Positions 1-7,548 are shown, counted from the stretch's first letter. The stretch is 64,000 nt of DNA from a candidate division WOR-3 bacterium (GCA_039804025.1 JBDRZP010000011.1:1-64000), one strand, 5' to 3'. Program-made: numbers and translations. Notes: generated by a model from the sequence alone, not told the origin.

Positions 1-116
1 GATCATACAGGAATATTTTGTAGTAGGCACTCCTTATAATCTTATTGAACCAGAAAAATTCAATATATTTATATATTAATAATCCTTACAAGTCTAAAAT
101 GTTATGGGATTTTACA
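1..116 (+). mobile_element. Relic copy 1 of an insertion sequence 3' end
   Basis: This stretch is nearly identical to segments at 29162-29216, 58360-58587 (reverse) and 59172-59250 (reverse). In one frame it reads IIQEYFVVGTPYNLIEPEK and then stops near 79, like the C-terminal tail of a DDE transposase. It closes at about 116 with a sequence whose reverse complement begins TGTA and resembles TGTAGAATACCATAACA, seen at the ends of copies 3 and 4. That shared end is probably the terminal inverted repeat. The left part of the element lies outside the window. Identification as an IS remnant is inference from repetition and the transposase-like reading. Confidence 0.6.
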
Positions 117-213
117 CTTTAAAATTTATTTCAGAAAAAAAATTCAAACCACAAAAACAAATTTCTAAACCAGGGCCCCCTCCTGCCCCAGTTTTTTTAC
201 TTAATCCCTCCAT
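112..213 (-). pseudogene. 33-aa Gly-rich/Cys peptide, probably truncated by the IS relic
   Basis: The ATG at 213 follows a near-perfect ribosome binding site (AAAGGAGGT, about 6 nt upstream) and a sigma-54-type promoter. The peptide has a Gly-rich middle (TGAGGGPG, residues 8-15) followed by CFCG, then a hydrophobic, low-information tail. The stop codon lies inside the end of the IS relic, so the native C-terminus was probably cut off by the insertion. The Gly-rich-then-Cys layout resembles small metal-cluster-associated proteins in which a Gly/Arg-rich N-terminus precedes CxC/CxxC motifs; that family link is recollection and weak. It shares its promoter and enhancer layout with the Hdr-Mvh operon at 20891. 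It could also simply be an intact short peptide. Confidence 0.45.
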
Positions 214-244
214 AACTTTACCTCCTTTTAGAGATTTCATAAAA

Positions 245-260
245 TGCAAATTTTGTTCCA
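245..260 (-). promoter_or_regulatory. Sigma-54 (-24/-12) promoter for the 33-aa ORF
   Basis: The minus strand reads TGGAAC-N5-TTGCA with exactly 10 bp between the GG and GC dinucleotides, the spacing sigma-54 requires. A start about 12 nt downstream gives a leader of roughly 20 nt that contains AAAGGAGGT before the ATG at 213. The same 16-bp motif, with one internal difference, lies upstream of hdrC at 20936-20951. Confidence 0.7.
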
Positions 261-300
261 GAATTAAAAACCTTTAAAATAGAGGATTTTTTATATTTAA

Positions 301-334
301 AAGTGTCTCAATGAGACAGGCTTATGGGACACTT
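301..334 (-). promoter_or_regulatory. Probable enhancer/activator site: 13-bp-period TGTCYCA repeats
   Basis: On the minus strand TGTCCCA (325-331) and TGTCTCA (312-318) are direct repeats 13 bp apart. A third, inverted half-site (304-310) makes TGTCTCA-T-TGAGACA palindromic. The block is 44-70 bp upstream of the sigma-54 motif at 245-260. The same 13-bp spacing of TGTCYYA occurs at 20981-21000. It lies just past the hypE stop and could also fold as a hairpin (AAGTGTC/GACACTT followed by T residues), so a terminator role for hypE mRNA is an alternative or additional reading. Confidence 0.55.
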
Positions 335-338
335 GAAA

Positions 339-1346
339 TCAGCAGATTCTTGGTAAGGGATCAGAGTAGGGCATATCAAGAATTCTTGTAACACCTAATT
401 TTGTTTTTAATTTAAGGATGCCTTTATCTTTTTTTTCTTTTACTTCACCTATTATTTCACTATCTTTTCCTTTTTCACATTTCCTTAATATTTCAACTGC
501 CTTTTCTGCATCTTTTCTTTTTACAAAGAATATCATTTTCCCCTCATTTGCCATTAAAAGTGGATCTATCCCAAGTATTTCAGAAAGTCCTTTTACTTCA
601 TCTGTAACAGGGATTTTTTCTTCAAAAAGAATTATATCAAAACCTGATTCCCTTGCAATTTCATTTAAAACTCCCTGAACACCTCCTCTTGTTGGGTCTC
701 TCATAAAGTGAACTTCTATTTTATTTTCATATAATTTTTCCCATAATTCATTTAAAGGTGCTGTATCGCTTTTTAGTTCACCTTCAATTTCAATATTTTC
801 CCGTGAAACAAGAATTGAAAAACCATGAAGTCCAATGGGTCCATTTACTATTAAAAGGTCTCCCTCTTCAATTTTTTCGTATCCAATTTCAACATCCTCT
901 GGAATAAATCCTATTCCTGAAGTATTTATAAAAATTCCGTCTCCTTTACCTTTTTCAACAACCTTTGTATCTCCTGTAACAATTTTAACTTTTGCTTTTT
1001 CAGCCGAAATTTTTACTGAATCAAGAATTTTTCTTAAATCTTCAAAAGGGAATCCTTCTTCTATTATAAGGGATAAGGTTATAAACTCAGGAAATGCACC
1101 AACTGCAACAAGGTCATTAACAGTTCCATTTACAGCGAGTTCTCCAATATTTCCACCAGGGAAAAAAATAGGAGACACAACATAGGAATCAGTGGTAAAG
1201 GCAATTTTTTTGTTTTTATTTGTTAAAATGGCCGAATCTAATAATTTTTCTAAAAAAGGATTTTTGAATCTTTTTTTTATTTCATTTTCTATGAATTCTC
1301 TCATCAAAATTCCGCCTGAACCGTGAGCAAGTTCAATTTTATCCAT
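339..1346 (-). CDS. hypE: Hydrogenase maturation protein HypE
   Basis: HypE dehydrates the S-carboxamido group that HypF places on its C-terminal cysteine to thiocyanate, giving the CN ligand of the NiFe site. The 335-aa length is normal. The N-terminal AHGSGG motif (residues 7-12) and the ATP-binding core of the PurM/AIR-synthase fold (TTDSYVVSP; GGNIGELAVNGTVNDL) are present. The protein ends in the diagnostic PRIC with the acceptor cysteine last. It is the last gene of a minus-strand run hypC-hypD-ABC ATPase-ABC permease-hypE. The permease ends 2 nt upstream of the ATG. Its client in the window is most likely the Mvh-type hydrogenase at 14.5-17 kb. Confidence 0.96.
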   Translation of the reverse strand: MDKIELAHGSGGILMREFIENEIKKRFKNPFLEKLLDSAILTNKNKKIAFTTDSYVVSPIFFPGGNIGELAVNGTVNDLVAVGAFPEFITLSLIIEEGFPFEDLRKILDSVKISAEKAKVKIVTGDTKVVEKGKGDGIFINTSGIGFIPEDVEIGYEKIEEGDLLIVNGPIGLHGFSILVSRENIEIEGELKSDTAPLNELWEKLYENKIEVHFMRDPTRGGVQGVLNEIARESGFDIILFEEKIPVTDEVKGLSEILGIDPLLMANEGKMIFFVKRKDAEKAVEILRKCEKGKDSEIIGEVKEKKDKGILKLKTKLGVTRILDMPYSDPLPRIC

Positions 1347-1348
1347 AA

Positions 1349-2122
1349 TTAATAATGTCCGAGAACACCCAATTTTTTTGCTTTTTTCTCACAGATACTA
1401 AAAATATAAAAACCTGTTAAAAAGTAAAAAATAAAAACAAAAAGAAGAATAATAAAATCCACTGGATTCATCTCAAAAATTCTAACCTTATGAATCATAT
1501 TCTGCGCAATCATTCTAACTCCAAGGGAAAAGGGTAAAAATTTAAACAAAAATATTTTATCAGAAGGTGCCATTATAAAAAATACAAATAAGAACTGGAA
1601 AATCTGATAAGTTGCCTGAATTCTTTTAAAGATTAAACCAAGACCAGCTAATATAAATCCAATTCCAAAACTTGGGAAAATTGTTAATAAAAGAAGAGGA
1701 AAAAGAGAAATAATATCAATATTTAAAAATTTACCTGTTGTTATCATCATTAAAAAAAGTAAAGGAATTGTCCACAGAAGATTTATAATGTAAGTTGATA
1801 TTGTTCTATACAATAATACTTTATGTAATCCAAAAGGGGTCATTGAAAGTTGTTCAAGCGTTCCTGCCCGTGCTTCCTCAGTAATATGCCAGCATATTTC
1901 GTATCCAAGGATTGAAAAGATCCATATATAGTAGCCTATTATTAATCCTTCAAGGGTATTTCCTAAATTAAATGTTGAGGGCGAAATAATTTTAACACCT
2001 AAAAATAAGAGTATAAAAATTACATAAATTGTAATCATTGAAAAGAGAGTATTGAATAAATAACTTTTCATTTCTCTAATTTCCTTTTTAAAAATAGCCT
2101 TTAAAAGTATTAAATCATTCAT
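1349..2122 (-). CDS. ABC-2 type transporter permease
   Basis: A 257-aa integral membrane protein with about six hydrophobic segments (near residues 22-45, 60-80, 105-135, 140-165, 175-195 and 225-245), of the ABC-2 permease type. A cytoplasmic segment containing EEARAGTLEQLSMTPF, a coupling-helix-like stretch typical of ABC-2 export permeases, lies near residue 85. The start overlaps the end of the ATPase gene by 8 nt, so the two are translationally coupled and form one transporter. The substrate cannot be read from sequence. Lying between hypD and hypE it could have some role tied to hydrogenase assembly, but simple operon sharing is equally likely. Confidence 0.85.
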   Translation of the reverse strand: MNDLILLKAIFKKEIREMKSYLFNTLFSMITIYVIFILLFLGVKIISPSTFNLGNTLEGLIIGYYIWIFSILGYEICWHITEEARAGTLEQLSMTPFGLHKVLLYRTISTYIINLLWTIPLLFLMMITTGKFLNIDIISLFPLLLLTIFPSFGIGFILAGLGLIFKRIQATYQIFQFLFVFFIMAPSDKIFLFKFLPFSLGVRMIAQNMIHKVRIFEMNPVDFIILLFVFIFYFLTGFYIFSICEKKAKKLGVLGHY

Positions 2123-3053
2123 TTTTTACAATTTTTAAATAAATTTCTTCAAAGTCAGGTGTTATTTCTTCAAATTTTTTTAACCTGAAATTTTTATTTC
2201 TCATCATTTCAATAACATCGTAAATAATTTCGATTGATTTCAATTCTATTTCCATGTTTGTGTTATATTCATTTTCAATAAATTTTACAAGTTCAAATTT
2301 TTCTTTGAATTCTTTTTTAATATTTTCATTTATTTTCCCTTCAATTTCAAAACTAAAAGCTTTATATCCAAAAAATTCTTTTAAGTTTTTTATTGAATCA
2401 ATTGCAACAATTTTCCCTCTGTTTATGATAATAACTCTATCACATATATCTTCAATCAGTTTCATATTATGAGAACTAACAATAAGTGTTTTGGATTCCT
2501 CTTTTGCTTTTTTTCTTATTAATTCTTTAAGTTCACGGGTGGTTTCAACATCAAGTCCAAGTGTGGGTTCATCCAGAAGAATTATTTCAGTATCTTTTAT
2601 AAAAGCACAGGCAACTGCAAGTTTCTGCTGCATCCCCCTTGAAAGAAATCTTGCCTCTTTTTTTTCTTTTTCCCTTAAATTAAAGAAATCAATAAGTTCC
2701 TCAATTTTATTTTTAACATTTTTATAACTCAATCCCTGTAGAGAAGCAAAAAATTCAAGGTTATCCCTTACATTCAATCTCCAGTAAATATTTCTATTTC
2801 CTTCAAGAACAGATGCTATATTTTTTAAGGCAAAAGAAGGGGCTTTCAAAATATCTTTCCCTTTTACAATTATTTGACCTGAATCAGGAATTATAAGTGT
2901 TGAAATGCATTTTATTGTTGTTGTTTTTCCAGCTCCATTTGGACCTAAAAGACCTACAATCTCTCCTCTTTTTATTTCAAAAGAAATGTTATCAACTGCC
3001 TTAATTCCTCCCTTGTAAGTTTTTTTTAAATTTATTACTTCAAGAACATTCAT
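2115..3053 (-). CDS. ABC transporter ATP-binding protein
   Basis: The nucleotide-binding subunit paired with the permease at 1349-2122. Walker A is GPNGAGKTTTIK (about residues 37-48), the signature is LSRGMQQKLA, which deviates from LSGGQ with Arg at the third position, Walker B is ILLDEPTLGLD, and the switch His is in VSSHNM. After the roughly 220-aa nucleotide-binding domain a C-terminal accessory region of about 90 residues follows, as in CcmA/DrrA/NatA-like exporters. It sits 8 nt downstream of hypD on the same strand. Export of an unknown substrate is the family expectation; no nickel-uptake feature is visible. Confidence 0.9.
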   Translation of the reverse strand: MNVLEVINLKKTYKGGIKAVDNISFEIKRGEIVGLLGPNGAGKTTTIKCISTLIIPDSGQIIVKGKDILKAPSFALKNIASVLEGNRNIYWRLNVRDNLEFFASLQGLSYKNVKNKIEELIDFFNLREKEKKEARFLSRGMQQKLAVACAFIKDTEIILLDEPTLGLDVETTRELKELIRKKAKEESKTLIVSSHNMKLIEDICDRVIIINRGKIVAIDSIKNLKEFFGYKAFSFEIEGKINENIKKEFKEKFELVKFIENEYNTNMEIELKSIEIIYDVIEMMRNKNFRLKKFEEITPDFEEIYLKIVKNE

Positions 3054-3060
3054 AATTAAA

Positions 3061-4155
3061 TTAATCTACTATTTTTTTATATTTATAATAGGCTGCACAA
3101 GCGCCTTCTGAAGAAACCATTGGAGCACCAAGGGGATTTAGTGGAGTGCAATCTTTCCCAAATAGAGAACATTCAAAGGGTTTCTTCTTTCCCTGTAATA
3201 TAAGGGCAGCAATACATCCTTCCTTTGTTTCCTCTATTTCCTCAATTTTTTCCTTAAGTAGATTTAAAGCATCAAATTCTCTAAATTCTTCCCTTAAAAT
3301 CCATCCACTATCAGGAATTAAACCAATTCCCCTCCATTTTTGAGGTCCTATTTTAAAAACTTTTTTCATTATCTCCTTTGCTTTTAAATTACCTTGAGGT
3401 TTACAGGACCTTTTATATTGAATTTTTACAGTATTTTCACTTCTTTCAAGCATTTGAATTAACATAAAAATTCCCTCTGCTAAATCAACAGATTCAAAAC
3501 CTGTTACAACTATTGGAACCTTGTATTTTTCTGAGATAGGGATATATTCCTCAATTCCCATTACTGTGCATACATGACCTGGTGCTAAAAATCCCTGAAT
3601 CTTATTAAAGGGATCATTTAAAATTGCTTCAATAGCAGGTGGGACTCTAAATTGACTTAATAAAACAAAAAAATTTTTCAAATTCAATTCCCTTGCTTTT
3701 AATATTACACTGGCATGGCTCGGAGTTGTTGTTTCAAATCCAATACCAAAGAATATACATTTTTTTTCTTGATTACTTTTAGCAAATTCTATTACCTCAA
3801 AAGGTGAATAAATCATTTTGATTTTTGCTCCATCAACTTTTGCTTTAAAAAGAGATTCCCTTGAACCTGGAACTCTTAACATATCTCCGTAAGTAAAAAG
3901 TATTGTATCCTTTTTTTTGGAAAGTAAAATTGCTGTATCAATTATCTCTTTTGGAGTAACACAAACAGGACAACCTGGTCCATGAACAAGTGTTATATTT
4001 GGGGGCAAAAGTTCATCAATCCCTGAACTTAAAATTGAATGGGTCTGAGAACCGCATACTTCCATTATAGTCCATTTTCCCCTTACTATTCTTTTAGTTT
4101 CTTCTATAAATAATTTTGTCTTTGAAGCTTCTCTGAATTCAGAAAGATATTTCAT
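3061..4155 (-). CDS. hypD: Hydrogenase maturation protein HypD
   Basis: HypD is the [4Fe-4S] scaffold that, with HypC, assembles the Fe(CN)2CO unit. Diagnostic motifs are EVCGSQTHS with Cys34, GPGCPVCVTP with the CPVC pair in the 60s, GFETTTPSHA, and the C-terminal cysteine cluster (CSLFGKDC... then a final Cys in SSEGACAAYY). The 364-aa length is standard. The ATG overlaps the hypC stop region by 17 nt, consistent with coupled expression of the two partners. Confidence 0.96.
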   Translation of the reverse strand: MKYLSEFREASKTKLFIEETKRIVRGKWTIMEVCGSQTHSILSSGIDELLPPNITLVHGPGCPVCVTPKEIIDTAILLSKKKDTILFTYGDMLRVPGSRESLFKAKVDGAKIKMIYSPFEVIEFAKSNQEKKCIFFGIGFETTTPSHASVILKARELNLKNFFVLLSQFRVPPAIEAILNDPFNKIQGFLAPGHVCTVMGIEEYIPISEKYKVPIVVTGFESVDLAEGIFMLIQMLERSENTVKIQYKRSCKPQGNLKAKEIMKKVFKIGPQKWRGIGLIPDSGWILREEFREFDALNLLKEKIEEIEETKEGCIAALILQGKKKPFECSLFGKDCTPLNPLGAPMVSSEGACAAYYKYKKIVD

Positions 4156-4390
4156 TTTCTTCTAATTTTTTTAAATAATCTTCATAGGTTTTTAAACTTT
4201 CTTCCGCTTCTTTTTTATCAAGAATCTGAATAGCAAAACCAACATGAACAATCACATAATCTCCTTCTTTTGCTTCAGGGGTTAGGTCAATACATACTTC
4301 CCTTTTTATTCCTCCAAATTCAACTTTAGCAAATTTTGAACCATCTTTCTCATATATGTTTATTATCTTACCTGGTATTCCGAGACACAT
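4139..4390 (-). CDS. hypC: Hydrogenase maturation chaperone HypC
   Basis: An 83-aa HypC/HybG-family chaperone that carries the Fe(CN)2CO unit from HypD to the hydrogenase large subunit. It begins with the essential MCLGIPG, in which Cys2 is the ligand after Met removal. The VEFGGIKREVCIDL strand and GDYVIVHVGFAI are typical. It is the first gene of the minus-strand hypCD-ABC-hypE unit. The upstream region has no sigma-54 motif. A TATATT box about 10 nt from the ATG suggests a sigma-70 promoter and a very short or absent leader. Confidence 0.96.
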   Translation of the reverse strand: MCLGIPGKIINIYEKDGSKFAKVEFGGIKREVCIDLTPEAKEGDYVIVHVGFAIQILDKKEAEESLKTYEDYLKKLEENEISF

Positions 4391-4411
4391 TATTAATTTT
4401 AATATAAATCA

Positions 4412-4440
4412 TTGAACTAAAAAAATTTTTTTAATATTAT
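4412..4440 (+). promoter_or_regulatory. Sigma-70 promoter for the TauE gene, leaderless geometry
   Basis: TTGAAC (4412-4417), a 17-bp spacer, then TATTAT (4435-4440). The ATG at 4446 begins 5 nt past the -10 box, so transcription should start at or next to the start codon. Confidence 0.55.
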
Positions 4441-4445
4441 TAAAT

Positions 4446-4808
4446 ATGGTTCAAATTACAGGTTTTGTTTTAATAGGACTCCTTGCAGGTATTTTGTCTG
4501 GATTATTTGGAATAGGAGGAGGGCTTATAATAATACCTGCTTTAATTTTGTTTTTTAAGATGAATCAGCATCTTGCTCAAGGAACTTCCCTTGGTGCTCT
4601 CCTTCTTCCTGTGGGTATTTTAGGATTTCTTGAATACTGGAGAAACGGAAATGTTCATATTAAAGGGGCACTTCTTATTGCTCTTGGACTTTTTATAGGT
4701 GCTTTTTTTGGTGCCTATATTGCTAATATTATTCCTACCAAAACTCTTTCTAAACTATTTGCCATTTTTCTAATTATAGTTGCATTAAGGCTCTTTTTTG
4801 GAAAATAA
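4446..4808 (+). CDS. Half-size TauE/SafE (TSUP) membrane permease
   Basis: A 120-aa, four-helix protein of the TSUP family, whose members move sulfite, sulfonates or other small anions. The N-terminal GLLAGILSGLFGIGGGLIIIPAL repeat motif is the hallmark. Common TSUP proteins are about 250 aa with two such repeats. This has one, so it probably works as a homodimer; short forms of this kind are known. The next gene downstream, after only 8 nt, is a sulfur-carrier-like protein, which makes a sulfur-related anion a reasonable but unproven guess. Translation is probably from a leaderless mRNA. Confidence 0.8.
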   Translation: MVQITGFVLIGLLAGILSGLFGIGGGLIIIPALILFFKMNQHLAQGTSLGALLLPVGILGFLEYWRNGNVHIKGALLIALGLFIGAFFGAYIANIIPTKTLSKLFAIFLIIVALRLFFGK

Positions 4809-4816
4809 TTATACCT

Positions 4817-5011
4817 ATGAAAGTTAAAATAGGTAAAGAAGAAAAAATTTTTAAGGAAGAAATAAAAAGGGTTTCGGATATTTTTAAAAAACTTGCTCTT
4901 AACCCTGAAGAATATATTGTTGTTAGAAAAAATGAAGTTTTAACTGAAGATGAAATTTTAAGAGAAGATGATGAGATAGAACTTATAAGGGTTATTTCAG
5001 GTGGAATTTGA
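4817..5011 (+). CDS. ttuB: TtuB-like ubiquitin-fold sulfur carrier
   Basis: A 64-aa beta-grasp protein of the ThiS/MoaD/TtuB type. Length, the VRKNEVLTEDEILREDDEIELI pattern, and the ending RVISGG+Ile match the TtuB layout of Thermus (about 65 aa ending ISGG). TtuB thiocarboxylate donates sulfur to TtuA for 2-thiolation of T54 in tRNA. A TtuA-like protein is encoded at 33441. Odd point: the diglycine is followed by one extra Ile codon before TGA, so activation as a thiocarboxylate would need removal of one residue. The stop overlaps the TTG start of the next gene. A ThiS or MoaD role cannot be excluded. Confidence 0.7.
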   Translation: MKVKIGKEEKIFKEEIKRVSDIFKKLALNPEEYIVVRKNEVLTEDEILREDDEIELIRVISGGI

Positions 5012-7548
5012 TAGCAGAAATTTTATTTTCTGTTAACTTAATTGTTCCTCTTGGAAAGCCTGATTATAACTTATCCTATAAAGAATTAAAAAGAGAAATT
5101 GAGATAAAAAAGGAAAAATTTTTAAATAATTTTAAATTTTTAAAAAATAATATAAAAATTAAAAAAACTCTTATTCTTTCCCAGAAAATTCTTATTGAAA
5201 TTCCTGATTCTCTTTTAAAATATTTTGAAATTAATAAAGTGCCTTACTCCTTTGACCATATTATACCTCTCCCTAAACTTTCGCCTTCAGGTTCCTCAGG
5301 TTCTTTCTGGCACAAAAAATTTATAAATGCGGACACTTTTTATAAAATTGGTATTAAGGGTAAAGGAAATGTAGCTGTCATTATTGATACAGGAATTGAT
5401 ACAACACATACTGAGTTAAAAAATAAATTAATTCTCTTCAAAGATTTTGTAAATTATGGACCACCTTCTGATCCTCTCGGTCATGGAACTTTTGTTGCAT
5501 CACTTATTGCAGGTGATTCAGCAGGAATTGCTCCTCTAACAAAACTTATTGTTCTAAAGGTTTTTTCAGAGTTAGGTGGGTTAATATCGGATATTCATGA
5601 AGCCTTTGATTATGTTGCAGAACTTATTGAAAATGGAATAAATGTAAAAATATTAAATGGCTCTTTTGGAACTCATCCTCTTTTTGATGAATTTTTTCCA
5701 GATTTATTCTATTTAAAAAATAAGGGTGTATTTCTTTGTTTTGCAGCAGGAAACGAAGGACCCTCATCAGGGACAACATCCTCTCCGGGTAATTATCCCT
5801 TTGTTTTTTCCTCAGGAGCCTGTGATTCAAATTCAAATGTTACTAATTTTTCTTCAAGAGGACCTTCTCCCTTTTCTCATCCTTGGAGTGATACAATTTA
5901 TTATTTTTTTAAAGAATGGAACTTTGTCTCACCTTTTTTAATTGCACCTGGAAAAGACATAAAGGGTGCTTTTCCTTTAAATCAGTATATAATAGCAGAT
6001 GGAACAAGTGCCTCTTCACCAATTTTAGCAGGTAGCATTTCCCTTATACTTCAATATAATCCCTTTTTAACACCTGATTCTCTTGCAAGAATTTTTAAAA
6101 ATAATTTAAGAAGAAAACCTTTTAATAATTATCCCAATTATGAGGAGGGTTTTGGTTTTCTTGATTTAAAAAAAATAATTAAAGTTTTAGAAAGAAAGGA
6201 TACTCTTTTATACTCAATTCAGAATTTTTCCCTTAATTCAAAAAGTTTTCCCATTTTTCAGAATGACACTTTTATAGTTAATGTATCTTTAATTTCAAAT
6301 AAGATTTTTAATGACAGTGTAAAAATAAAATTTTTAAAAAACCCGGATTATATTATTTTTGATACTCTTTTTAATTTCTATGCTCAGGATATTTTAAATT
6401 TTTCTTCAAGGGGAGTTCTTTTAAATTATCCTGATAATGACACACTTAAATTTAACTTTATACTAACTTTTTCAAATTTCTCAAAAATTTATGAAATGAA
6501 AGTTTTTCTTTCTGATTCCCTTTTAACAATAAAAAATAAGAATTATGAGTTTTCCATTTCTTCAACAGGTTCAATTGGATTTTTAAGTTCAGAGCAAAAG
6601 AAAGGAAAAGGTTTTATTTTTAAAAATTACGGAAATTTACTTTATTACGGCAGTTTTGCTTTTGGAAATTCTTTTAATTATATTGTTGATAGATTTTATG
6701 AAAAATTTAATATAGATGATAGAGATACAAGACCTTTAAAGGAAGATAAATTTTATTTTAAAAAAGAAAATAATTTCTATACCTTTAAATTCAGCGATGA
6801 TTATTCTCAACATCCAAAGGGAAATATATTGAAGGTAAAATTAAAGGATTTTGATGAAGGTTTTTTATTTATTTTAAAACCTGAAAATTTTGTAGAGGAG
6901 ATGTATTTGTCTTCCTTTTTTGACCCAGATATTTTAAATCCCCTTACAAATTTTGCAGATTACGACAGTGCTTCAAGAATACTTTTTACTTCAAAACAGG
7001 GGGGCCCTGTTTTTGGAATCCTTGATATTGATAATTCTACATTTTGTGGTGTTTTAAAAAATGAAATATACACCTACCCTTATGGAGGACTTCCTGATTC
7101 ACTCCAATATCTTTTTATGAAGGGAGATATATGGGATTTTAGCAAGGATTTAGGTGATTATTCAATTTATATTTCAAAGAAAGTAAATCCGTTAGATTCT
7201 CTTTTATTTTTTATTTTTGCAGGAGAAAATTTTGATACACTTTTATCAAAGAGGGAAAGAATTTTGAATAAATTAAATTTAAGTCAGAGAAATAATTTTA
7301 GAGGAATTTCAAGAATCTATCCAAATCCATTTATAGACCCTTATCAAAAAAATTTAAAGATTATAAATTACGGTAAGGGAAAAATAACTTTTTATGATTT
7401 AACAGGTAGAAAAACTTATGAAACTCAGATTTTAAAGGATGGTTTAAATGTTATTAAATTAAATAATTTTAAAAATTCAGGTATTTATTTTTTAAGGTTT
7501 AATGATAAAAATAAAATTTATAAACTTGTATATCTTAATTTAAGATGA
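5008..7548 (+). CDS. Secreted subtilisin-like (S8) protease with C-terminal sorting domain
   Basis: An 846-aa extracellular serine protease. The catalytic triad is visible: Asp about 127 (IIDTGIDTTHTEL), His about 159 (DPLGHGTFVASLIAGD) and Ser334 (DGTSASSPILAGS), with the oxyanion-hole Asn near 248 (AAGNEG). The N-terminus is hydrophobic and may be a short signal peptide. A propeptide-like stretch precedes the catalytic domain, and a beta-rich region of about 370 residues follows it. The last roughly 80 residues (IYPNPFIDPYQ..., ITFYDLTGRK, NSGIYFLRF) look like a T9SS type A sorting domain of FCB bacteria. The start is TTG, overlapping the previous stop by 4 nt (TTGA) with AGGTGG close upstream. 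It is followed by scpA with a 4-nt overlap. Confidence 0.9.
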   Translation: MIAEILFSVNLIVPLGKPDYNLSYKELKREIEIKKEKFLNNFKFLKNNIKIKKTLILSQKILIEIPDSLLKYFEINKVPYSFDHIIPLPKLSPSGSSGSFWHKKFINADTFYKIGIKGKGNVAVIIDTGIDTTHTELKNKLILFKDFVNYGPPSDPLGHGTFVASLIAGDSAGIAPLTKLIVLKVFSELGGLISDIHEAFDYVAELIENGINVKILNGSFGTHPLFDEFFPDLFYLKNKGVFLCFAAGNEGPSSGTTSSPGNYPFVFSSGACDSNSNVTNFSSRGPSPFSHPWSDTIYYFFKEWNFVSPFLIAPGKDIKGAFPLNQYIIADGTSASSPILAGSISLILQYNPFLTPDSLARIFKNNLRRKPFNNYPNYEEGFGFLDLKKIIKVLERKDTLLYSIQNFSLNSKSFPIFQNDTFIVNVSLISNKIFNDSVKIKFLKNPDYIIFDTLFNFYAQDILNFSSRGVLLNYPDNDTLKFNFILTFSNFSKIYEMKVFLSDSLLTIKNKNYEFSISSTGSIGFLSSEQKKGKGFIFKNYGNLLYYGSFAFGNSFNYIVDRFYEKFNIDDRDTRPLKEDKFYFKKENNFYTFKFSDDYSQHPKGNILKVKLKDFDEGFLFILKPENFVEEMYLSSFFDPDILNPLTNFADYDSASRILFTSKQGGPVFGILDIDNSTFCGVLKNEIYTYPYGGLPDSLQYLFMKGDIWDFSKDLGDYSIYISKKVNPLDSLLFFIFAGENFDTLLSKRERILNKLNLSQRNNFRGISRIYPNPFIDPYQKNLKIINYGKGKITFYDLTGRKTYETQILKDGLNVIKLNNFKNSGIYFLRFNDKNKIYKLVYLNLR

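Noticed and set aside
418-1185. Long open frames on the plus strand opposite hypE
   Set aside because: They are antisense shadows of hypE with Ser/Phe/Pro-rich, low-information translations and no ribosome binding sites.
4446-4808. Half-size TauE/SafE gene as a truncated pseudogene
   Set aside because: The frame is intact, starts at a good promoter, ends cleanly after four helices, and half-size members of the family are known.
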